Shown: positions 46,478-58,875, numbered from the stretch's first letter. The stretch: 64,000 bases of DNA from Marinobacter maroccanus (GCF_002933275.1 NZ_PSSX01000001.1:434001-498000); one strand, 5' to 3'. Made by a program: numbers and translations. Notes: generated by a model from the letters alone, not told the origin.

Positions 46478-46534
46478 TACGGCCAGCAAGCCGGGTCGTT
46501 TGGTTGTCGACGCGTAACCGGTTCTGGTTTCTGG

Positions 46535-46563
46535 TGGAAATAGGATTCCTTAATCTCTATAAT
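46535..46563 (+). promoter_or_regulatory. Probable promoter of the nqr operon
   Basis: Perfect -10 TATAAT (46558-46563) with TGGAAA as -35 (46535-46540) at 17-bp spacing. The start would be about 100 bases before nqrA, giving a long leader. Confidence 0.5.
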
Positions 46564-46645
46564 TGGCGCGATTTTGGGTACGTCTGGCACTCCGTTTCTC
46601 ATGGTTTTTCTGGGCCGCAGGTGTCGGACGTTACGAATCCATTGA

Positions 46646-48019
<1,374 letters not shown>

Positions 48020-48023
48020 AACG

Positions 48024-49232
48024 ATGGCTATCAGACAGTTTCTCGATGGAATCGAGCATCACTTTGAAAAGGGTGGCAAGTACGAGCGCTGGTATGCGCT
48101 GTATGAGGCCGTGGATACCATTTTCTACACTCCCGGCAAGGTAACCTCAACCACTGCCCATGTGCGTGACGGCGTTGACCTCAAGCGCATCATGATCACG
48201 GTGTGGCTATGTACTTTCCCGGCGATGTTCTTCGGTATGTGGAACATCGGCTACCAGGCCAACAGTTTCCTGGCTTCCAATCCGGATGCCATGGTCGCTG
48301 ACGGCGGCCTGCGGACTGCCTTTATTCAGGCACTTGCCATCACTGGTGCCGGTGCTGGTGTATGGGATAATTTCGTTTACGGTATGGCCTACTTCGTGCC
48401 CATTTACTTCGTGACCTTCGTGGTCGGTGGTTTCTGGGAAGTGCTGTTTGCCACCGTGCGTCGTCACGAAGTGAACGAAGGCTTCTTCGTTACCTCGGTG
48501 CTCTTTGCGCTGATCTGCCCGCCCACCATCCCGCTCTGGCAGGTGGCCCTGGGTATCACCTTCGGTGTCGTAATCGGCAAGGAAGTGTTTGGAGGTACCG
48601 GCAAGAACTTCCTGAACCCGGCCCTGACCGGTCGTGCGTTCCTCTACTTTGCCTATCCGGCGCAGATTTCCGGTGACACAGTGTGGACCGCGGTTGATGG
48701 TTTCAGTGGCGCCACGGCGCTGAGCTGGGCTGCAAGCGGTGGTCTGGAGGCCCTGGAAGCCCAGATTGGCTGGATGAGCGCTTTTATGGGCACCATTCAG
48801 GGTTCCATGGGTGAAACCTCAACCCTGGCGGTGCTGATCGGCGGTCTGATCCTGCTGGTCATGAAGATTGCCAGCTACCGGATTGTCGGTGGTGTACTGA
48901 TCGGCATGATCGGCATGTCCCTGCTGCTGAACATTATCGGGTCAGAAACCAATCCGATGTTTGCCATTCCGGCGCACTGGCACCTGGTCATGGGCGGGTT
49001 CGCCTTCGGTATGATGTTCATGGCAACCGATCCTGTCTCCGCGGCGATGACCAATACCGGTCGCTGGTGCTTCGGCATACTGGTGGGCGTGATGACAATC
49101 CTGATCCGCGTGATCAACCCGGCCTTCCCGGAAGGCATCATGCTGGCCATCCTGTTCGCTAACCTGTTCGCGCCGCTGATGGACCATTACGTGGTTCAGG
49201 CCAACATCAAACGGAGGCTTGCACGTGGCTAA
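48024..49232 (+). CDS. nqrB: NqrB, membrane subunit with covalent FMN
   Basis: 402 residues with about ten transmembrane helices. The FMN attachment motif is [10 protein letters not shown], the acceptor being Thr231. It contributes to the sodium channel and quinone site. Also seen: [20 protein letters not shown], conserved in NqrB/RnfD. Overlaps nqrC by 8 bp. Confidence 0.97.
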   Translation: MAIRQFLDGIEHHFEKGGKYERWYALYEAVDTIFYTPGKVTSTTAHVRDGVDLKRIMITVWLCTFPAMFFGMWNIGYQANSFLASNPDAMVADGGLRTAFIQALAITGAGAGVWDNFVYGMAYFVPIYFVTFVVGGFWEVLFATVRRHEVNEGFFVTSVLFALICPPTIPLWQVALGITFGVVIGKEVFGGTGKNFLNPALTGRAFLYFAYPAQISGDTVWTAVDGFSGATALSWAASGGLEALEAQIGWMSAFMGTIQGSMGETSTLAVLIGGLILLVMKIASYRIVGGVLIGMIGMSLLLNIIGSETNPMFAIPAHWHLVMGGFAFGMMFMATDPVSAAMTNTGRWCFGILVGVMTILIRVINPAFPEGIMLAILFANLFAPLMDHYVVQANIKRRLARG

Positions 49233-50028
49233 AGCTAAAGAAACTGTCTCCCGCACGCTGGTCGTTGCGCTGGTGCTGAGTATCGTGTTCTCTGTCGTGG
49301 TATCCACGGCAGCAGTTCTGCTTCGCCCGGCCCAGATCCAGAACCAGAACCTGGACATCAAGACCAATATTCTGTCTGCGGCCGGCATGCTGGAGTCTGG
49401 CTCCAGCGCCGAGCAGATCGAAGAGGCGTTCGCGCGCTTTGATGTCCGGCTGGTCGATCTGGACACCGGTGAATTCGTCGAGCCTTCCGCTGTGGGTGTC
49501 CAGGACCCCATGAAGTACGACATGTACAGGGCTGCTTCGGACCCCCAGATGTCCACCAACATTCCGTCTTCTGAAGACAAGGCCGGTATCAAGCGCCGAC
49601 CGAATGTTGCCAAGGTCTACACCATGAGTGAGGGCGACCAGCTTACCCGCGTGGTTCTTCCGATCCACGGTTATGGACTCTGGTCCACGCTTTATGGCTT
49701 CATTTCCCTCGAGGGGGATCTGAACACCATTGAAGGTCTCGGCTTCTATGCGCATGCAGAAACTCCGGGTCTTGGTGGTGAAGTGGATAACCCGCGCTGG
49801 AAGCGCCAGTGGGTTGGCAAGGAGGTCTACAATGAAGACCGTTCCGAGCCTCAGGTGCGACTGGTCAAGGGCGGCGTCAGTGCCGATGCGCAGGGCAAGG
49901 AGCATAAGGTTGATGCTCTCTCCGGCGCGACACTGACAAGCCGCGGCGTTGAGCAACTGGTCAACTACTGGATGGGCGACCGCGGGTACGCGCCGTTCCT
50001 GCAAAAACTTCGTGAAGGGGAGGTCTGA
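49225..50028 (+). CDS. nqrC: NqrC, periplasmic-facing subunit with covalent FMN
   Basis: 267 residues. One N-terminal transmembrane helix (about 11-31), then a periplasmic domain. FMN attaches at Thr236 in [10 protein letters not shown]. The GTG at 49225 is preferred, with CGGAGG seven bases upstream; it overlaps the nqrB stop. A TTG two codons earlier is less likely. Flavinylation needs the ApbE encoded downstream. Confidence 0.96.
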   Translation: MAKAKETVSRTLVVALVLSIVFSVVVSTAAVLLRPAQIQNQNLDIKTNILSAAGMLESGSSAEQIEEAFARFDVRLVDLDTGEFVEPSAVGVQDPMKYDMYRAASDPQMSTNIPSSEDKAGIKRRPNVAKVYTMSEGDQLTRVVLPIHGYGLWSTLYGFISLEGDLNTIEGLGFYAHAETPGLGGEVDNPRWKRQWVGKEVYNEDRSEPQVRLVKGGVSADAQGKEHKVDALSGATLTSRGVEQLVNYWMGDRGYAPFLQKLREGEV

Positions 50029-50030
50029 TC

Positions 50031-50696
50031 ATGGCAGATGCATCAGCCAAACAGGTTCTCTTCGAACCGATCTTCAGCAATAACCCGATTGCCCTGCAGA
50101 TCCTGGGCATTTGTTCAGCGCTGGCGGTTACCACCAGCATGAACGTAACACTTGTTATGTGTGCGGCGGTTATTGCCGTTACCGCATTTTCCAACCTGGC
50201 GGTATCCCTGGTGCGCACCCAGATTCCGGGCAGCATCCGGATCATCGTGCAGATGACCATTATCGCCTCTCTGGTAATCGTGGTTGACCAGGTGCTCAAG
50301 GCTTATGCTTACGAGATTTCCAAGCAGCTCTCGGTGTTCGTTGGTCTGATTATCACCAACTGCATCGTTATGGGTCGCGCGGAAGGCTTCGCCATGAAGA
50401 ACGGCCCCTGGCTGAGCTTCCTGGACGGCGTTGGTAACGGTCTGGGCTACTCCGTACTCCTGATCTTCGTTGCCTTCTTCCGCGAGCTTCTGGGTGCCGG
50501 CTCCCTGTTCGGTGTTTCCCTGATGCCGGTGGTCAACGAAGGTGGCTGGTACATTCCGAACGGTCTGTTGCTGCTGCCGCCGAGTGCGTTCTTCATTATC
50601 GGCCTGGCAATCTGGGGTCTGCGGACCTGGAAGCCGGAGCAGGTTGAAGAGCCGGACTATAAAATGTCCCGCCATGTTGCCAAGGAGGCCTTCTGA
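50031..50696 (+). CDS. nqrD: NqrD, membrane subunit
   Basis: 221 residues, six hydrophobic helices. Conserved half-motif [19 protein letters not shown], shared with NqrE/RnfA/RnfE, contributes to a buried iron-sulfur site between NqrD and NqrE. ATG at 50031, two bases after the nqrC stop; overlaps nqrE (TGATG). Confidence 0.97.
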   Translation: MADASAKQVLFEPIFSNNPIALQILGICSALAVTTSMNVTLVMCAAVIAVTAFSNLAVSLVRTQIPGSIRIIVQMTIIASLVIVVDQVLKAYAYEISKQLSVFVGLIITNCIVMGRAEGFAMKNGPWLSFLDGVGNGLGYSVLLIFVAFFRELLGAGSLFGVSLMPVVNEGGWYIPNGLLLLPPSAFFIIGLAIWGLRTWKPEQVEEPDYKMSRHVAKEAF

Positions 50697-51304
50697 TGGA
50701 ACATTATATCAGCCTGATTCTGAAGGCTATTTTCGTTGAAAACATGGCGCTGGCCTTCTTCCTGGGGATGTGTACTTTCCTGGCAATCTCCAAGAAGATC
50801 GAAGCCGCAACCGGTCTTGGCATCGCCGTCGTGGTCGTGCTGACTGTCACCGTTCCGGTGAACAACCTTCTGTATAACAGCATTCTGCGGGAGGGTGCCC
50901 TGGACTGGGCTGGCCTGCCGAATGTAGACCTGAGCTTTCTTGGATTGCTGACGTATATCGGTGTAATCGCGGCGATTGTCCAGATTATGGAAATGGTACT
51001 GGACAAGTATATCCCAGCGCTCTACGCCGCTCTGGGTGTGTTCCTGCCACTGATCACGGTGAACTGCGCCATTCTGGGTGCCTCGCTGTTCATGGTGGAG
51101 CGTGACTACACCTTTGGCGAGAGTGTGGTGTATGGCTTCGGCGCCGGCCTCGGCTGGGCCCTGGCAATCATTGCCCTGGCGGGTATCCGTGAGAAGCTGA
51201 AGTACAGTGACGTTCCGGAAGGCCTCCGCGGCCTGGGTATCACCTTCATTACTGTTGGTCTGATGTCCCTGGGCTTCATGTCCTTCTCCGGCATCTCACT
51301 GTAA
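50696..51304 (+). CDS. nqrE: NqrE, membrane subunit
   Basis: 202 residues, six transmembrane helices in inverted arrangement relative to NqrD. Contains [16 protein letters not shown]-type start ([14 protein letters not shown]) and [20 protein letters not shown] with the cysteines of the intramembrane iron centre. Overlaps nqrD by one base. Confidence 0.97.
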   Translation: MEHYISLILKAIFVENMALAFFLGMCTFLAISKKIEAATGLGIAVVVVLTVTVPVNNLLYNSILREGALDWAGLPNVDLSFLGLLTYIGVIAAIVQIMEMVLDKYIPALYAALGVFLPLITVNCAILGASLFMVERDYTFGESVVYGFGAGLGWALAIIALAGIREKLKYSDVPEGLRGLGITFITVGLMSLGFMSFSGISL

Positions 51305-51341
51305 TTCACCCGGTGATTCGGTTTAACGAAAAGGCGAGACC

Positions 51342-52568
51342 ATGAATACAGAAATTATTCTCGGCGTGGTCATGTTCACCGTTATCGTACTGGCCCTGGT
51401 CGCAGTGATTCTTGCGGCCCGATCCAGGCTGGTAAGCACCGGTGATGTGACCATTGAGATCAACGATGATCCCGAACATACGCTGAAGACCGAAGCCGGC
51501 GGAAAGCTGCTCGGTACTCTGGCGAACAGTGGTATTTTCCTGTCCTCTGCCTGTGGCGGCGGCGGTACCTGTGCGCAGTGCAAGTGCAAGGTTCTGGAAG
51601 GCGGCGGTGCCATGCTGCCAACGGAAAAGACCCACTTCACCAACCGTGAAGAGAAAGAAGGCTGGCGCCTGTCCTGTCAGGTTCCTGTAAAACAGGACAT
51701 GAAGGTGGAAGTGCCGGAAGAGTTCTTCGGCGTCAAGAAGTGGGAGTGCGAGGTTGTCTCCAACCACAACGTGGCCACCTTCATCAAAGAGCTGGTGCTC
51801 AAGCTGCCGGAAGGCGAGGAAGTTGACTTCCGGGCCGGCGGTTACGTTCAGCTCGAGTGTCCTCCCTACGAGATCGACTTCAAGGATTTCGATATTGAGG
51901 AAGAGTTCCACGAAGACTGGGACAAGCACAACATCTGGCGCTACAAGGCGGTAAACAAGGAGGAGACCATCCGGGCCTATTCCATGGCGAACTACCCGGA
52001 AGAGAAAGGTGTTCTCAAGTTCAACATCCGTATCGCCACGCCGCCTCCAGGCACTGACCACAATCCGGGCATCATGTCGAGCTATGTGTTCAACCTGAAG
52101 CCGGGCGATAAGGTCACCGTTATGGGGCCGTTCGGTGAGTTCTTCGCTAAGAAGACCGACGCCGAAATGGTCTTCATCGGTGGTGGTGCCGGTATGGCGC
52201 CCATGCGTTCCCACATCTTCGATCAGCTCAAGCGTTTGAACTCCAAGCGCAAGATCAGCTTCTGGTATGGCGCGCGAAGTGTTCGCGAGATGTTTTACGT
52301 GGAAGATTTCGACGGGCTGCAGGAAGAGAACGACAACTTCGAGTGGCACGTTGCGCTTTCCGACGCGCTGCCCGAGGATAACTGGGAAGGACCTACCGGC
52401 TTTATCCACAATGTGTTGTACGAAAACTATCTGAAGGACCACCCGGCTCCGGAAGACTGTGAATACTATATGTGTGGGCCCCCCATCATGAACGCGTCCT
52501 GCATCAAGATGCTCAAGGATCTGGGTGTTGAGGACGAAAACATCATGCTGGATGACTTTGGAGGCTAA
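51342..52568 (+). CDS. nqrF: NqrF, NADH-oxidising subunit
   Basis: 408 residues. An N-terminal membrane helix, a 2Fe-2S ferredoxin domain with cysteines in [20 protein letters not shown] and later SCQVPV, an FAD domain ([11 protein letters not shown]), and an NADH-binding domain ([14 protein letters not shown], ending MLDDFGG). Entry point for electrons. A large frame on the opposite strand is a shadow. Confidence 0.98.
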   Translation: MNTEIILGVVMFTVIVLALVAVILAARSRLVSTGDVTIEINDDPEHTLKTEAGGKLLGTLANSGIFLSSACGGGGTCAQCKCKVLEGGGAMLPTEKTHFTNREEKEGWRLSCQVPVKQDMKVEVPEEFFGVKKWECEVVSNHNVATFIKELVLKLPEGEEVDFRAGGYVQLECPPYEIDFKDFDIEEEFHEDWDKHNIWRYKAVNKEETIRAYSMANYPEEKGVLKFNIRIATPPPGTDHNPGIMSSYVFNLKPGDKVTVMGPFGEFFAKKTDAEMVFIGGGAGMAPMRSHIFDQLKRLNSKRKISFWYGARSVREMFYVEDFDGLQEENDNFEWHVALSDALPEDNWEGPTGFIHNVLYENYLKDHPAPEDCEYYMCGPPIMNASCIKMLKDLGVEDENIMLDDFGG

Positions 52569-52577
52569 GCAGTCCTG

Positions 52578-53627
52578 ATGACATTCCGCATGGTACGACC
52601 CGCCAGGGTGGCCCTGGCCAGCGCTTTTATAGCGCTGGCCTTTGCCGTTCTGGCGGGTTGTTCGTTTCAGCCAGAAGAAAAAATCTGGGAAATCTCCGGC
52701 CCTGTTTTCGGAACCAGTTACCACATTAATGTCGTATTGACCGGGGATCAGGAGAAGCTTGAAACTCTGGCCAGTGGCATTGACGAGGTGTTAGAAAGCG
52801 TTGACGCGTCTATGTCGACCTGGCGTGAGGATTCAGAGCTGTCCGTTTTCAATCAGCGAACCGACCAATCCGAATGGATTTCGGTCTCAGCCGGCTTGTT
52901 TGAGGTTCTCAAAAAAGCCAATGAGATTTCCAGGCTGACCGATGGCGCCTTCGATGTAACGATCGGGCCGGTTGTGAATCTATGGGGGTTCGGGCCCCAG
53001 GCGCGGCCGGAGCAGATTCCGTCGGAAGAATCGCTCGCCAGGGCGCTTGCCGCCACTGGCTTCGAAAAGCTCGAACTGCGGGCAGATCCGCCCGCCGTGC
53101 GTGCGACACCACCGCAATATGTGGATCTGTCGGCCATTGCCAAAGGCTATGGTGTGGACGCGGTGGCCCGCTTCCTGGAAAGTGAAGGCGTAGAGGCTTA
53201 CCTGGTGGAGATCGGTGGAGAGGTTCGGGTCAATGGCCGTAAACCGGACGGCAGCACCTGGCGCCTGGCAATTGAACAGCCGGTGTCCGAGAGGCGCGAG
53301 GTAAACCGGGTGGTGGCACTGGATTCACGCGCTATGGCGACATCCGGCGATTATCGTAACTATTACGAATCGGAAGGGCGTCGCTATTCCCATACAATAG
53401 ACCCTGCCACTGGTGAGCCAATTGCACACAAGCTGGCATCGGTCACCGTTATCGCCGACGACTGCATGACAGCAGACGCCCTGGCGACCGGCTTTAATGT
53501 GATGGGCTACGAGCGAGCCAATGAGGTCGCGGTGAGGGAAAATATCCCGGCCTATTTTATTGTCAGGACGGAAGAAGGCTTCGAGACGCACCAGACGCCG
53601 GCTTTTTCGTCCTACGTGACTCAATGA
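52578..53627 (+). CDS. apbE: ApbE, FMN transferase lipoprotein
   Basis: 349 residues. The signal peptide ends in a lipobox (VLAGC), so the protein is membrane-anchored in the periplasm. Core motifs: GPVFGTSYHI, SMSTWREDSELSVFN, FDVTIGPVVNLWGFG, GGEVRVNGRKPDG and the threonine-rich TATSGDYRNYYE-type segment (MATSGDYRNYY). It attaches FMN to NqrB and NqrC. It lies 9 bp after nqrF. Confidence 0.96.
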   Translation: MTFRMVRPARVALASAFIALAFAVLAGCSFQPEEKIWEISGPVFGTSYHINVVLTGDQEKLETLASGIDEVLESVDASMSTWREDSELSVFNQRTDQSEWISVSAGLFEVLKKANEISRLTDGAFDVTIGPVVNLWGFGPQARPEQIPSEESLARALAATGFEKLELRADPPAVRATPPQYVDLSAIAKGYGVDAVARFLESEGVEAYLVEIGGEVRVNGRKPDGSTWRLAIEQPVSERREVNRVVALDSRAMATSGDYRNYYESEGRRYSHTIDPATGEPIAHKLASVTVIADDCMTADALATGFNVMGYERANEVAVRENIPAYFIVRTEEGFETHQTPAFSSYVTQ

Positions 53628-53639
53628 GGGGAGGGCAAC

Positions 53640-53888
53640 ATGGGTACCTTTCTTTTGGTTTTGTTTATTGTAGTGCTGCTGGTTGCAGCCATGTCCATCG
53701 GCGTAATTCTGGGGCGCAAGCCCATTAGTGGAACCTGCGGCGGGATTGGCGCGCTCGGTATCAGCCAGTCCTGTGATATCTGCGGTGGTAATACCCAGAA
53801 GTGCGAAGAGGAAAATGAGCGGTTGGCCAGCGAAGGTAAAGAGCCCGACGCTCTGGCTTACGACGCGAGCAAGACCAGCAAGCACTGA
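53640..53888 (+). CDS. nqrM: NqrM, Na+-NQR assembly factor
   Basis: 82 residues (DUF539): one N-terminal membrane helix (about 3-24) then the Cys-rich segment GTCGGIGALG and CDICGGNTQKCEEE. It delivers iron for the NqrD/NqrE centre. A GAGGGGAG ribosome binding site precedes the ATG, 12 bp after apbE. Confidence 0.95.
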   Translation: MGTFLLVLFIVVLLVAAMSIGVILGRKPISGTCGGIGALGISQSCDICGGNTQKCEEENERLASEGKEPDALAYDASKTSKH

Positions 53889-53946
53889 TCTGTTTCTGAC
53901 AATTACAATCATCTTTTCACGACGTAGATAAGGAGTCACTGCGCGC

Positions 53947-55338
53947 ATGGCAGAACATCATTACGACGTCGTCGTTATCGGCGCCGGTCCGTCTGGCGAA
54001 GGCGCGGCGATGAATGCGACGAAACACGGCAAGCGTGTCGCGATCATCGAGGATAAGCCTACCGTTGGCGGGAACTGCACTCACTGGGGCACCATCCCGT
54101 CCAAGGCACTGCGTCATTCTGTCAAACAGATCATTACCTTCAACACCAACCAGATGTTCCGGGATATCGGCGAGCCTCGCTGGTTTTCGTTCCCCCGTGT
54201 GCTTCAGAACGCCCAGAAGGTCATTGGCAAACAGGTCAAGCTCCGGACCCAGTTCTATTCGCGAAACCGGGTTGATCTGATCAACGGTCGGGCCTTTTTT
54301 ATCGATCAGAACCGCATAGAGGTCCGTGGTAGCAAGTCCTCGGAGACCCTGCATTTCAAACAGGCGATCATTGCCACCGGTTCCAGGCCCTATCTGCCGC
54401 CGGACGTGGATTTCCGTCACCACCGAATTTACAACTCAGACACCATTCTGAACCTGTCCCATACCCCCAGAACCCTGATTATCTATGGCGCTGGCGTTAT
54501 CGGTTCAGAATATGCCTCGATTTTTGCCGGGTTGGGCGTGAAGGTAGATTTGATCAACCCGGGTAGCCGTCTGTTGTCCTTCCTGGATGACGAGATCTCC
54601 GATGCCCTGAGTTATCACTTGCGCAATAACGGTGTTCTCGTGCGTCACAATGAGCAGTATGAGACGGTTGTGGGCGATGACCATGGTGTGGTGCTGTCGC
54701 TGCAGTCCGGCAAGAAAATCCGCGCAGATGCATTCCTGTGGTGCAACGGGCGCAGTGGCAACACCGAGAAACTGGGTCTGGAGAACATTGGCCTGGTGCC
54801 CAACGGCCGCGGCCAACTGGCCGTCGACGAGCATTACCGCACTGAGGTGGAAAACATCTACGCCGCGGGCGATGTGATCGGCTGGCCGAGTCTGGCAAGC
54901 GCTGCCTACGACCAGGGCCGCTCGGCGTCGTCGGATATTGTTGACGATGAGTACTTCCGCTTCGTTTCAGATGTGCCTACCGGGATCTACACCATTCCGG
55001 AAATCAGTTCCGTTGGCAAAACCGAGCGTGAATTGACTGAAGCCAAAGTGCCCTATGAGGTTGGACAGGCGTTCTTCAAGGATCTCGCCCGGGCCCAGAT
55101 CACCGGAGAAGCCGTGGGCATGCTGAAAATCCTGTTCCACCGGGAGACCCGCGAGATTCTGGGTATCCACTGTTTTGGTGACCAGGCAGCAGAAATCGTC
55201 CACATCGGTCAGGCGATCATGAATCAGGAAGGGGAGGCCAACTCTCTGAACTACTTCATCAATACCACGTTCAACTACCCGACCATGGCCGAAGCCTACC
55301 GGGTTGCGGCATTGAATGGCCTGAACAGAATTTTCTGA
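53947..55338 (+). CDS. sthA: SthA, soluble pyridine nucleotide transhydrogenase
   Basis: 463 residues, flavoprotein disulfide reductase fold: [16 protein letters not shown] for FAD, and [15 protein letters not shown] where the second redox cysteine is Thr, the diagnostic change in Sth. NAD-binding [19 protein letters not shown] and the dimer interface at the C-terminus are present. It balances NADPH and NADH. AAGGAG at 53929 precedes the ATG at 53947. Position after nqrM is shared with Pseudomonas. Confidence 0.97.
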   Translation: MAEHHYDVVVIGAGPSGEGAAMNATKHGKRVAIIEDKPTVGGNCTHWGTIPSKALRHSVKQIITFNTNQMFRDIGEPRWFSFPRVLQNAQKVIGKQVKLRTQFYSRNRVDLINGRAFFIDQNRIEVRGSKSSETLHFKQAIIATGSRPYLPPDVDFRHHRIYNSDTILNLSHTPRTLIIYGAGVIGSEYASIFAGLGVKVDLINPGSRLLSFLDDEISDALSYHLRNNGVLVRHNEQYETVVGDDHGVVLSLQSGKKIRADAFLWCNGRSGNTEKLGLENIGLVPNGRGQLAVDEHYRTEVENIYAAGDVIGWPSLASAAYDQGRSASSDIVDDEYFRFVSDVPTGIYTIPEISSVGKTERELTEAKVPYEVGQAFFKDLARAQITGEAVGMLKILFHRETREILGIHCFGDQAAEIVHIGQAIMNQEGEANSLNYFINTTFNYPTMAEAYRVAALNGLNRIF

Positions 55339-55352
55339 TAGATACTGAAGAC

Positions 55353-55399
55353 GGGGTCAGATGAAAGCTCTCATCTGACCCCAAATTCAAAAACGCTCA
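55353..55399 (+). repeat. REP-like palindrome (GGGGTCAGATGA / TCATCTGACCCC) with a degenerate half copy
   Basis: A 12-bp perfect stem with a six-base loop at 55353-55382, just after sthA, followed by a half copy CTCATCTGAC about 13 bases later. GGGGTCAGA-type palindromes are typical of REP elements mobilised by Y1 transposases in proteobacteria. No transposase is nearby. It lies between convergent genes and could also act as a bidirectional terminator. Confidence 0.7.
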
Positions 55400-55435
55400 T
55401 CTGACTTCGGCTTCTTCTTTTCTAATCTCTCGATT

Positions 55436-56230
55436 TCAACCCGCTGACACGGCCTCTTGATTGGCCGATACACCTTCGTGACTGTGCGGTAACGACAGCG
55501 CCGATCTGGCCCGATTATCAAAAAACATGCGGGTGCTTGTGGGGTAATCGGTGATGATGCTGTCCACCCCCATCTCTTCCAGTTGCAGCATGTCGTGAAT
55601 CCGGTTCACCGTCCAGGTAGACACATGCATTCCCCGGTGATGGGCCTGTTCAACCAGCGTTTTCGTGCACAGCTTCCAGTTGATGCAGAGGTACTCGCAG
55701 CCGAGTCGGTTTGCCATGCTCAGCGGTCGGGGAAACTTCCGCTCGGTGACCAGGCCAATGCGGATGTTCTTGTTCCGCCTGCGGATCTGTTTCAGAAACC
55801 AGGTGTCGGAAGAGGTTATGGCCACCGTCTGATACAGGTTGCGGCGCTGTATGACCTCCGTCAGGCGATTGCTGAGAATATTCAGCCGCTGGCGCGTGTC
55901 CTTTTTGACTTCCAGTTGCAGGTGTTCGATATCGTCGAACTGGTCCAACAGGTCCTCCAGCGAGGGAATTCCGGTGGGTGTCGGCCAGGAACTGGTGTTT
56001 CTGCGCGCATCCATGGCTGCCAGCTCGGCAGCGGTGTACTGGCTGATGCTGCCTTTCTGGCTGGTGGTACGGTCTACTGAAAGGTCATGCACCAGAACGG
56101 GCTTGCCGTCCTTCGAAAGCACCAGATCCAGCTCGAAATTCCGGATGCCATGCCGATAAGCATGAATAAAACCGGGAAGAGTGTTTTCCGGTGCCTCTCC
56201 CTTTGCGCCTCTGTGTCCGTAGACAATCAT
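55436..56230 (-). CDS. Glycerophosphodiester phosphodiesterase
   Basis: 264 residues, GDPD TIM barrel: IVYGHRGAKGEAPENT with the first catalytic His, FELDLVLSKDGKPVLVHDL with metal-binding Glu/Asp and second His, and STWTVN near the end. Releases glycerol-3-phosphate from deacylated phospholipids. No signal peptide, so cytosolic. Overlaps the DAHP synthase gene by 4 bp (ATGA). The Pseudomonas sth locus also has such a gene next to it. Confidence 0.92.
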   Translation of the reverse strand: MIVYGHRGAKGEAPENTLPGFIHAYRHGIRNFELDLVLSKDGKPVLVHDLSVDRTTSQKGSISQYTAAELAAMDARRNTSSWPTPTGIPSLEDLLDQFDDIEHLQLEVKKDTRQRLNILSNRLTEVIQRRNLYQTVAITSSDTWFLKQIRRRNKNIRIGLVTERKFPRPLSMANRLGCEYLCINWKLCTKTLVEQAHHRGMHVSTWTVNRIHDMLQLEEMGVDSIITDYPTSTRMFFDNRARSALSLPHSHEGVSANQEAVSAG

Positions 56231-57354
56231 TCCGCTGTGTCATCCTTCAGCCGTTGGTAAATGGCCTGGCGCTTCTTCCAGGTGTCGTGGCAAAGGCGAA
56301 TGTCTTCCAGATACGCCGGCAGTTCGTGCATGAGCAGGGCCTGGGGCCCATCCACAAGCGCTTTTTCCGGTTTGGGGTGGAAATCCACCAGCACCATGTT
56401 GGCACCGGCTATCACGCCCTGTGCCGTTGCGTGCATCACATCCAGAATGCCATCGGGAGACTGTTCGCGGCTGCCAACGGAGTGGGAAGGGTCTACACAC
56501 ACGGGCATACGGGTGAGGCGTTTGACTGCCGGCACATGGGCGAAATCCACCATGTTCCGGTGGGGTTGGCCGGCCTCGGTTTTCATGCCCCTCAGGCAGA
56601 AGATCACGTTGGCGTTGCCTTCGCTGGCCAGATACTCGGCAGCGTTGAGGGATTCATTCAGGGTAATCCCGAACCCACGCTTGAGCAGTACCGGGTAGGT
56701 GCTCTGGCGGCCTATGGCCTTCAGCAGTTCAAAGTTCTGGGTGTTACGGGTGCCGACCTGCAGCATCACACCGGTAGGCCGGCCGAGCTTTTCGAGGCAG
56801 GTGTCGATTTCCTCGATATGGCTCTCGTGGGTGATTTCCATGGCGATCACCTTGATGCCATGCTTGCCCGCCTTCTCGAACACCCAAGGCAGGCAGCCCT
56901 TGCCGTGGCCCTGGAATGAGTAGGGATTGGTGCGGGGCTTGTAAGCGCCCATTCGGGTGCAGACTTCGCCGTTGTCCTCAAGAGCCTGCATCATCATGTC
57001 AACATGCTCGGGCACGTCGACGGCGCACAGGCCGGCAAATATGTTCAGATTGGACTGATTGAACTCCACACCGTTGTAGTTGAAGCCACTTTGCCGGCGA
57101 TCATCCCGGTGGCGACCGAGAATGCGGTAGTCGTCCGAGATGCGAATGGCCCGTTCAACCGCAGGCAAGGCCTCGATTTCTTCCTTGTTCAGGGGCTTGG
57201 TGTCCCCGAGAAGATAAATTTCGGTGAGCCTCTGGGTAGCACCCTGAACCTCATGAACCCGAACCGAGACGTTCGGAAGATTCTCGAGGTAGTGCATGGT
57301 CTGTCGGTATTCTTCGCTGTCCAGAGCGGTATTCGGATGAAGAATGGCTAACAT
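56227..57354 (-). CDS. 3-deoxy-7-phosphoheptulonate synthase family (type I beta-like)
   Basis: 375 residues. An N-terminal ferredoxin/ACT-like segment (about 1-65) precedes a barrel with MGAYKPRTNPYSFQGHG, ANVIFCLRGMKT and PVCVDPSHSVGSRE, the signature of type I beta DAHP synthases that condense PEP and erythrose-4-phosphate. Its neighbour transaldolase handles erythrose-4-phosphate, which may be meaningful. KDO8P synthase activity is less likely because of the N-terminal domain. AGGAGA precedes the ATG. Confidence 0.8.
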   Translation of the reverse strand: MLAILHPNTALDSEEYRQTMHYLENLPNVSVRVHEVQGATQRLTEIYLLGDTKPLNKEEIEALPAVERAIRISDDYRILGRHRDDRRQSGFNYNGVEFNQSNLNIFAGLCAVDVPEHVDMMMQALEDNGEVCTRMGAYKPRTNPYSFQGHGKGCLPWVFEKAGKHGIKVIAMEITHESHIEEIDTCLEKLGRPTGVMLQVGTRNTQNFELLKAIGRQSTYPVLLKRGFGITLNESLNAAEYLASEGNANVIFCLRGMKTEAGQPHRNMVDFAHVPAVKRLTRMPVCVDPSHSVGSREQSPDGILDVMHATAQGVIAGANMVLVDFHPKPEKALVDGPQALLMHELPAYLEDIRLCHDTWKKRQAIYQRLKDDTAE

Positions 57355-57365
57355 ACGGTCTCCTT

Positions 57366-57815
57366 TTAAGAACCGGCGTCCTCTGCCCGGTGCCGCGCCT
57401 GCATGAACTCCCGGTGATTAAGGTGCAGCAGGTCTGCCATGCGGCGAATAAGGTGTTCTTCGTACTTGTCGATCCGACCGTCTGCAAAGGCCACCCGCCA
57501 AATACTCTCAAGCAGTGCCTGTTTGCCTTCCTGATCCAGATGGTCGTTGATCTGGCCGGTAAATTCGTAGAGCGATGTGGCGTCGTCTGCGTGGCTCAGG
57601 GCATCCTGAAGAATCTCTTCTGCTTCGGCACGGGTAACCTGGTGCGCTTTCACCGCGCCATCGACAATGGCCTGCAGCTCGCGCTCATCTTCATGCTGGT
57701 CGATCCGTGAAACCTGAACCATCAAGGCAGTTGCAGCCACGGCCAATTGATGAGAATCCGGTTTCTCGCTCTCAGCTTCCGGTGCCGCAAACAGTTTTTT
57801 CAGGCTTTCGATCAT
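57366..57815 (-). CDS. TerB-like protein
   Basis: 149 residues, all helical. Two acidic metal-binding repeats characteristic of the TerB fold: ALMVQVSRIDQHEDERE and IWRVAFADGRIDKYEEHLI. Often annotated as tellurite resistance, but isolated TerB proteins have no proven role. Lies 11 bp upstream of the DAHP synthase and likely co-transcribed. Confidence 0.85.
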   Translation of the reverse strand: MIESLKKLFAAPEAESEKPDSHQLAVAATALMVQVSRIDQHEDERELQAIVDGAVKAHQVTRAEAEEILQDALSHADDATSLYEFTGQINDHLDQEGKQALLESIWRVAFADGRIDKYEEHLIRRMADLLHLNHREFMQARHRAEDAGS

Positions 57816-57857
57816 GATCGGACAGTCCTACTTCTGTATTTGGTTTGAAGCGTGGTG

Positions 57858-58823
57858 TCAGGCGGCCTTGGCCAGCTGCCGGACCCGGTTTTCCAGTTCT
57901 ATCTGGTCGGCTGTGAACCGGCGAATGCCATCGGCCAGCTTTTCTGTGGCCATGGCGTCTTCATTGGATTCCCAGCGGAACAGCTTCTCGTCGATGGTGC
58001 CAAACTGATCCGTTGAGCTAGCATTATGTGCGTCCAGTCGACGGGGCAGCTCGCCCTGGTCGTCCTGCAACTCCTGCAGCAGGGCAGGGCTGATGGTCAG
58101 GCGGTCGCAGCCTGCCAGCATTTCGATTTCGCCGGTATTCCTGAAGCTGGCTCCCATTACCACCGTGTTAAAGCCGTTGGCCTTGTAGTAATTGTAGATG
58201 CGGGAGACCGAAATCACCCCGGGATCTTCTGCCGCCGGGTAGCTGTCGCGGCCAGTGCTGGCCAGATGCCAGTCCAGAATCCGCCCCACAAAGGGCGAAA
58301 TCAGGAAGGCGCCGGCCTGGGCGCAGGCGGCAGCCTGGATGAAAGAAAACAGCAGCGTAAGGTTGCAGCGAATCCCTTCCTTCTCCAGTTGCTCGGCGGC
58401 ACGGATGCCCTCCCAGGTGGAAGCAATCTTGATCAGCACCCGGCTTGTGTCGACACCTTGCTTGTCATACAGCTCAACCAGACGGCGGGCGCGCTCAAGC
58501 GTACCTGCGGTATCAAAGGACAACCGGGCATCCACCTCGGTGGAAACCACCCCGGGAATCAGGTTCAGGATTTCACGGCCGGCAAGCACGGCCAGCATAT
58601 CGGTGGCCATGGTCAGCTGCTCGGCGTCTGAGCCGCCATGCCTGTGTGCCTCGGCCACAGCCTTGTCCAGCATGGGTCGATACGCGTCAGAGGCGGCAGC
58701 CTTGAGCAGCAGGGATGGATTGGTGGTGGCATCTTCCGGCCGCCACTTCCCAATGGCTTCGATATCGCCGGTATCGGCCACTACTGTGGTCATGGTCTTC
58801 AGTTGGTCGAGCTTGCTGGTCAT
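57858..58823 (-). CDS. tal: Transaldolase
   Basis: 321 residues of the classical TalB type. The Schiff-base Lys lies in [31 protein letters not shown] near the N-terminus and [11 protein letters not shown] are conserved. It transfers dihydroxyacetone units between sedoheptulose-7-P and glyceraldehyde-3-P in the non-oxidative pentose phosphate pathway. First of four minus-strand genes in a row after dusA. Confidence 0.96.
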   Translation of the reverse strand: MTSKLDQLKTMTTVVADTGDIEAIGKWRPEDATTNPSLLLKAAASDAYRPMLDKAVAEAHRHGGSDAEQLTMATDMLAVLAGREILNLIPGVVSTEVDARLSFDTAGTLERARRLVELYDKQGVDTSRVLIKIASTWEGIRAAEQLEKEGIRCNLTLLFSFIQAAACAQAGAFLISPFVGRILDWHLASTGRDSYPAAEDPGVISVSRIYNYYKANGFNTVVMGASFRNTGEIEMLAGCDRLTISPALLQELQDDQGELPRRLDAHNASSTDQFGTIDEKLFRWESNEDAMATEKLADGIRRFTADQIELENRVRQLAKAA

Positions 58824-58856
58824 TCGTCCTGTCGTCCCGGTTGATCTGTTATTGGT

Positions 58857-58875
58857 GCGCCCGAATCCCGGGCGC
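58857..58875 (-). other. Hairpin in the tal leader
   Basis: GCGCCCG and CGGGCGC with a five-base loop form a strong stem between dusA and tal, about 35 bp upstream of the tal start. No T-run on either strand. Possibly an mRNA leader structure. Confidence 0.4.

Noticed and set aside
51306-52724. 472-residue open frame on the minus strand
   Set aside because: Antisense to nqrF and the start of apbE, both of which carry full family motifs.
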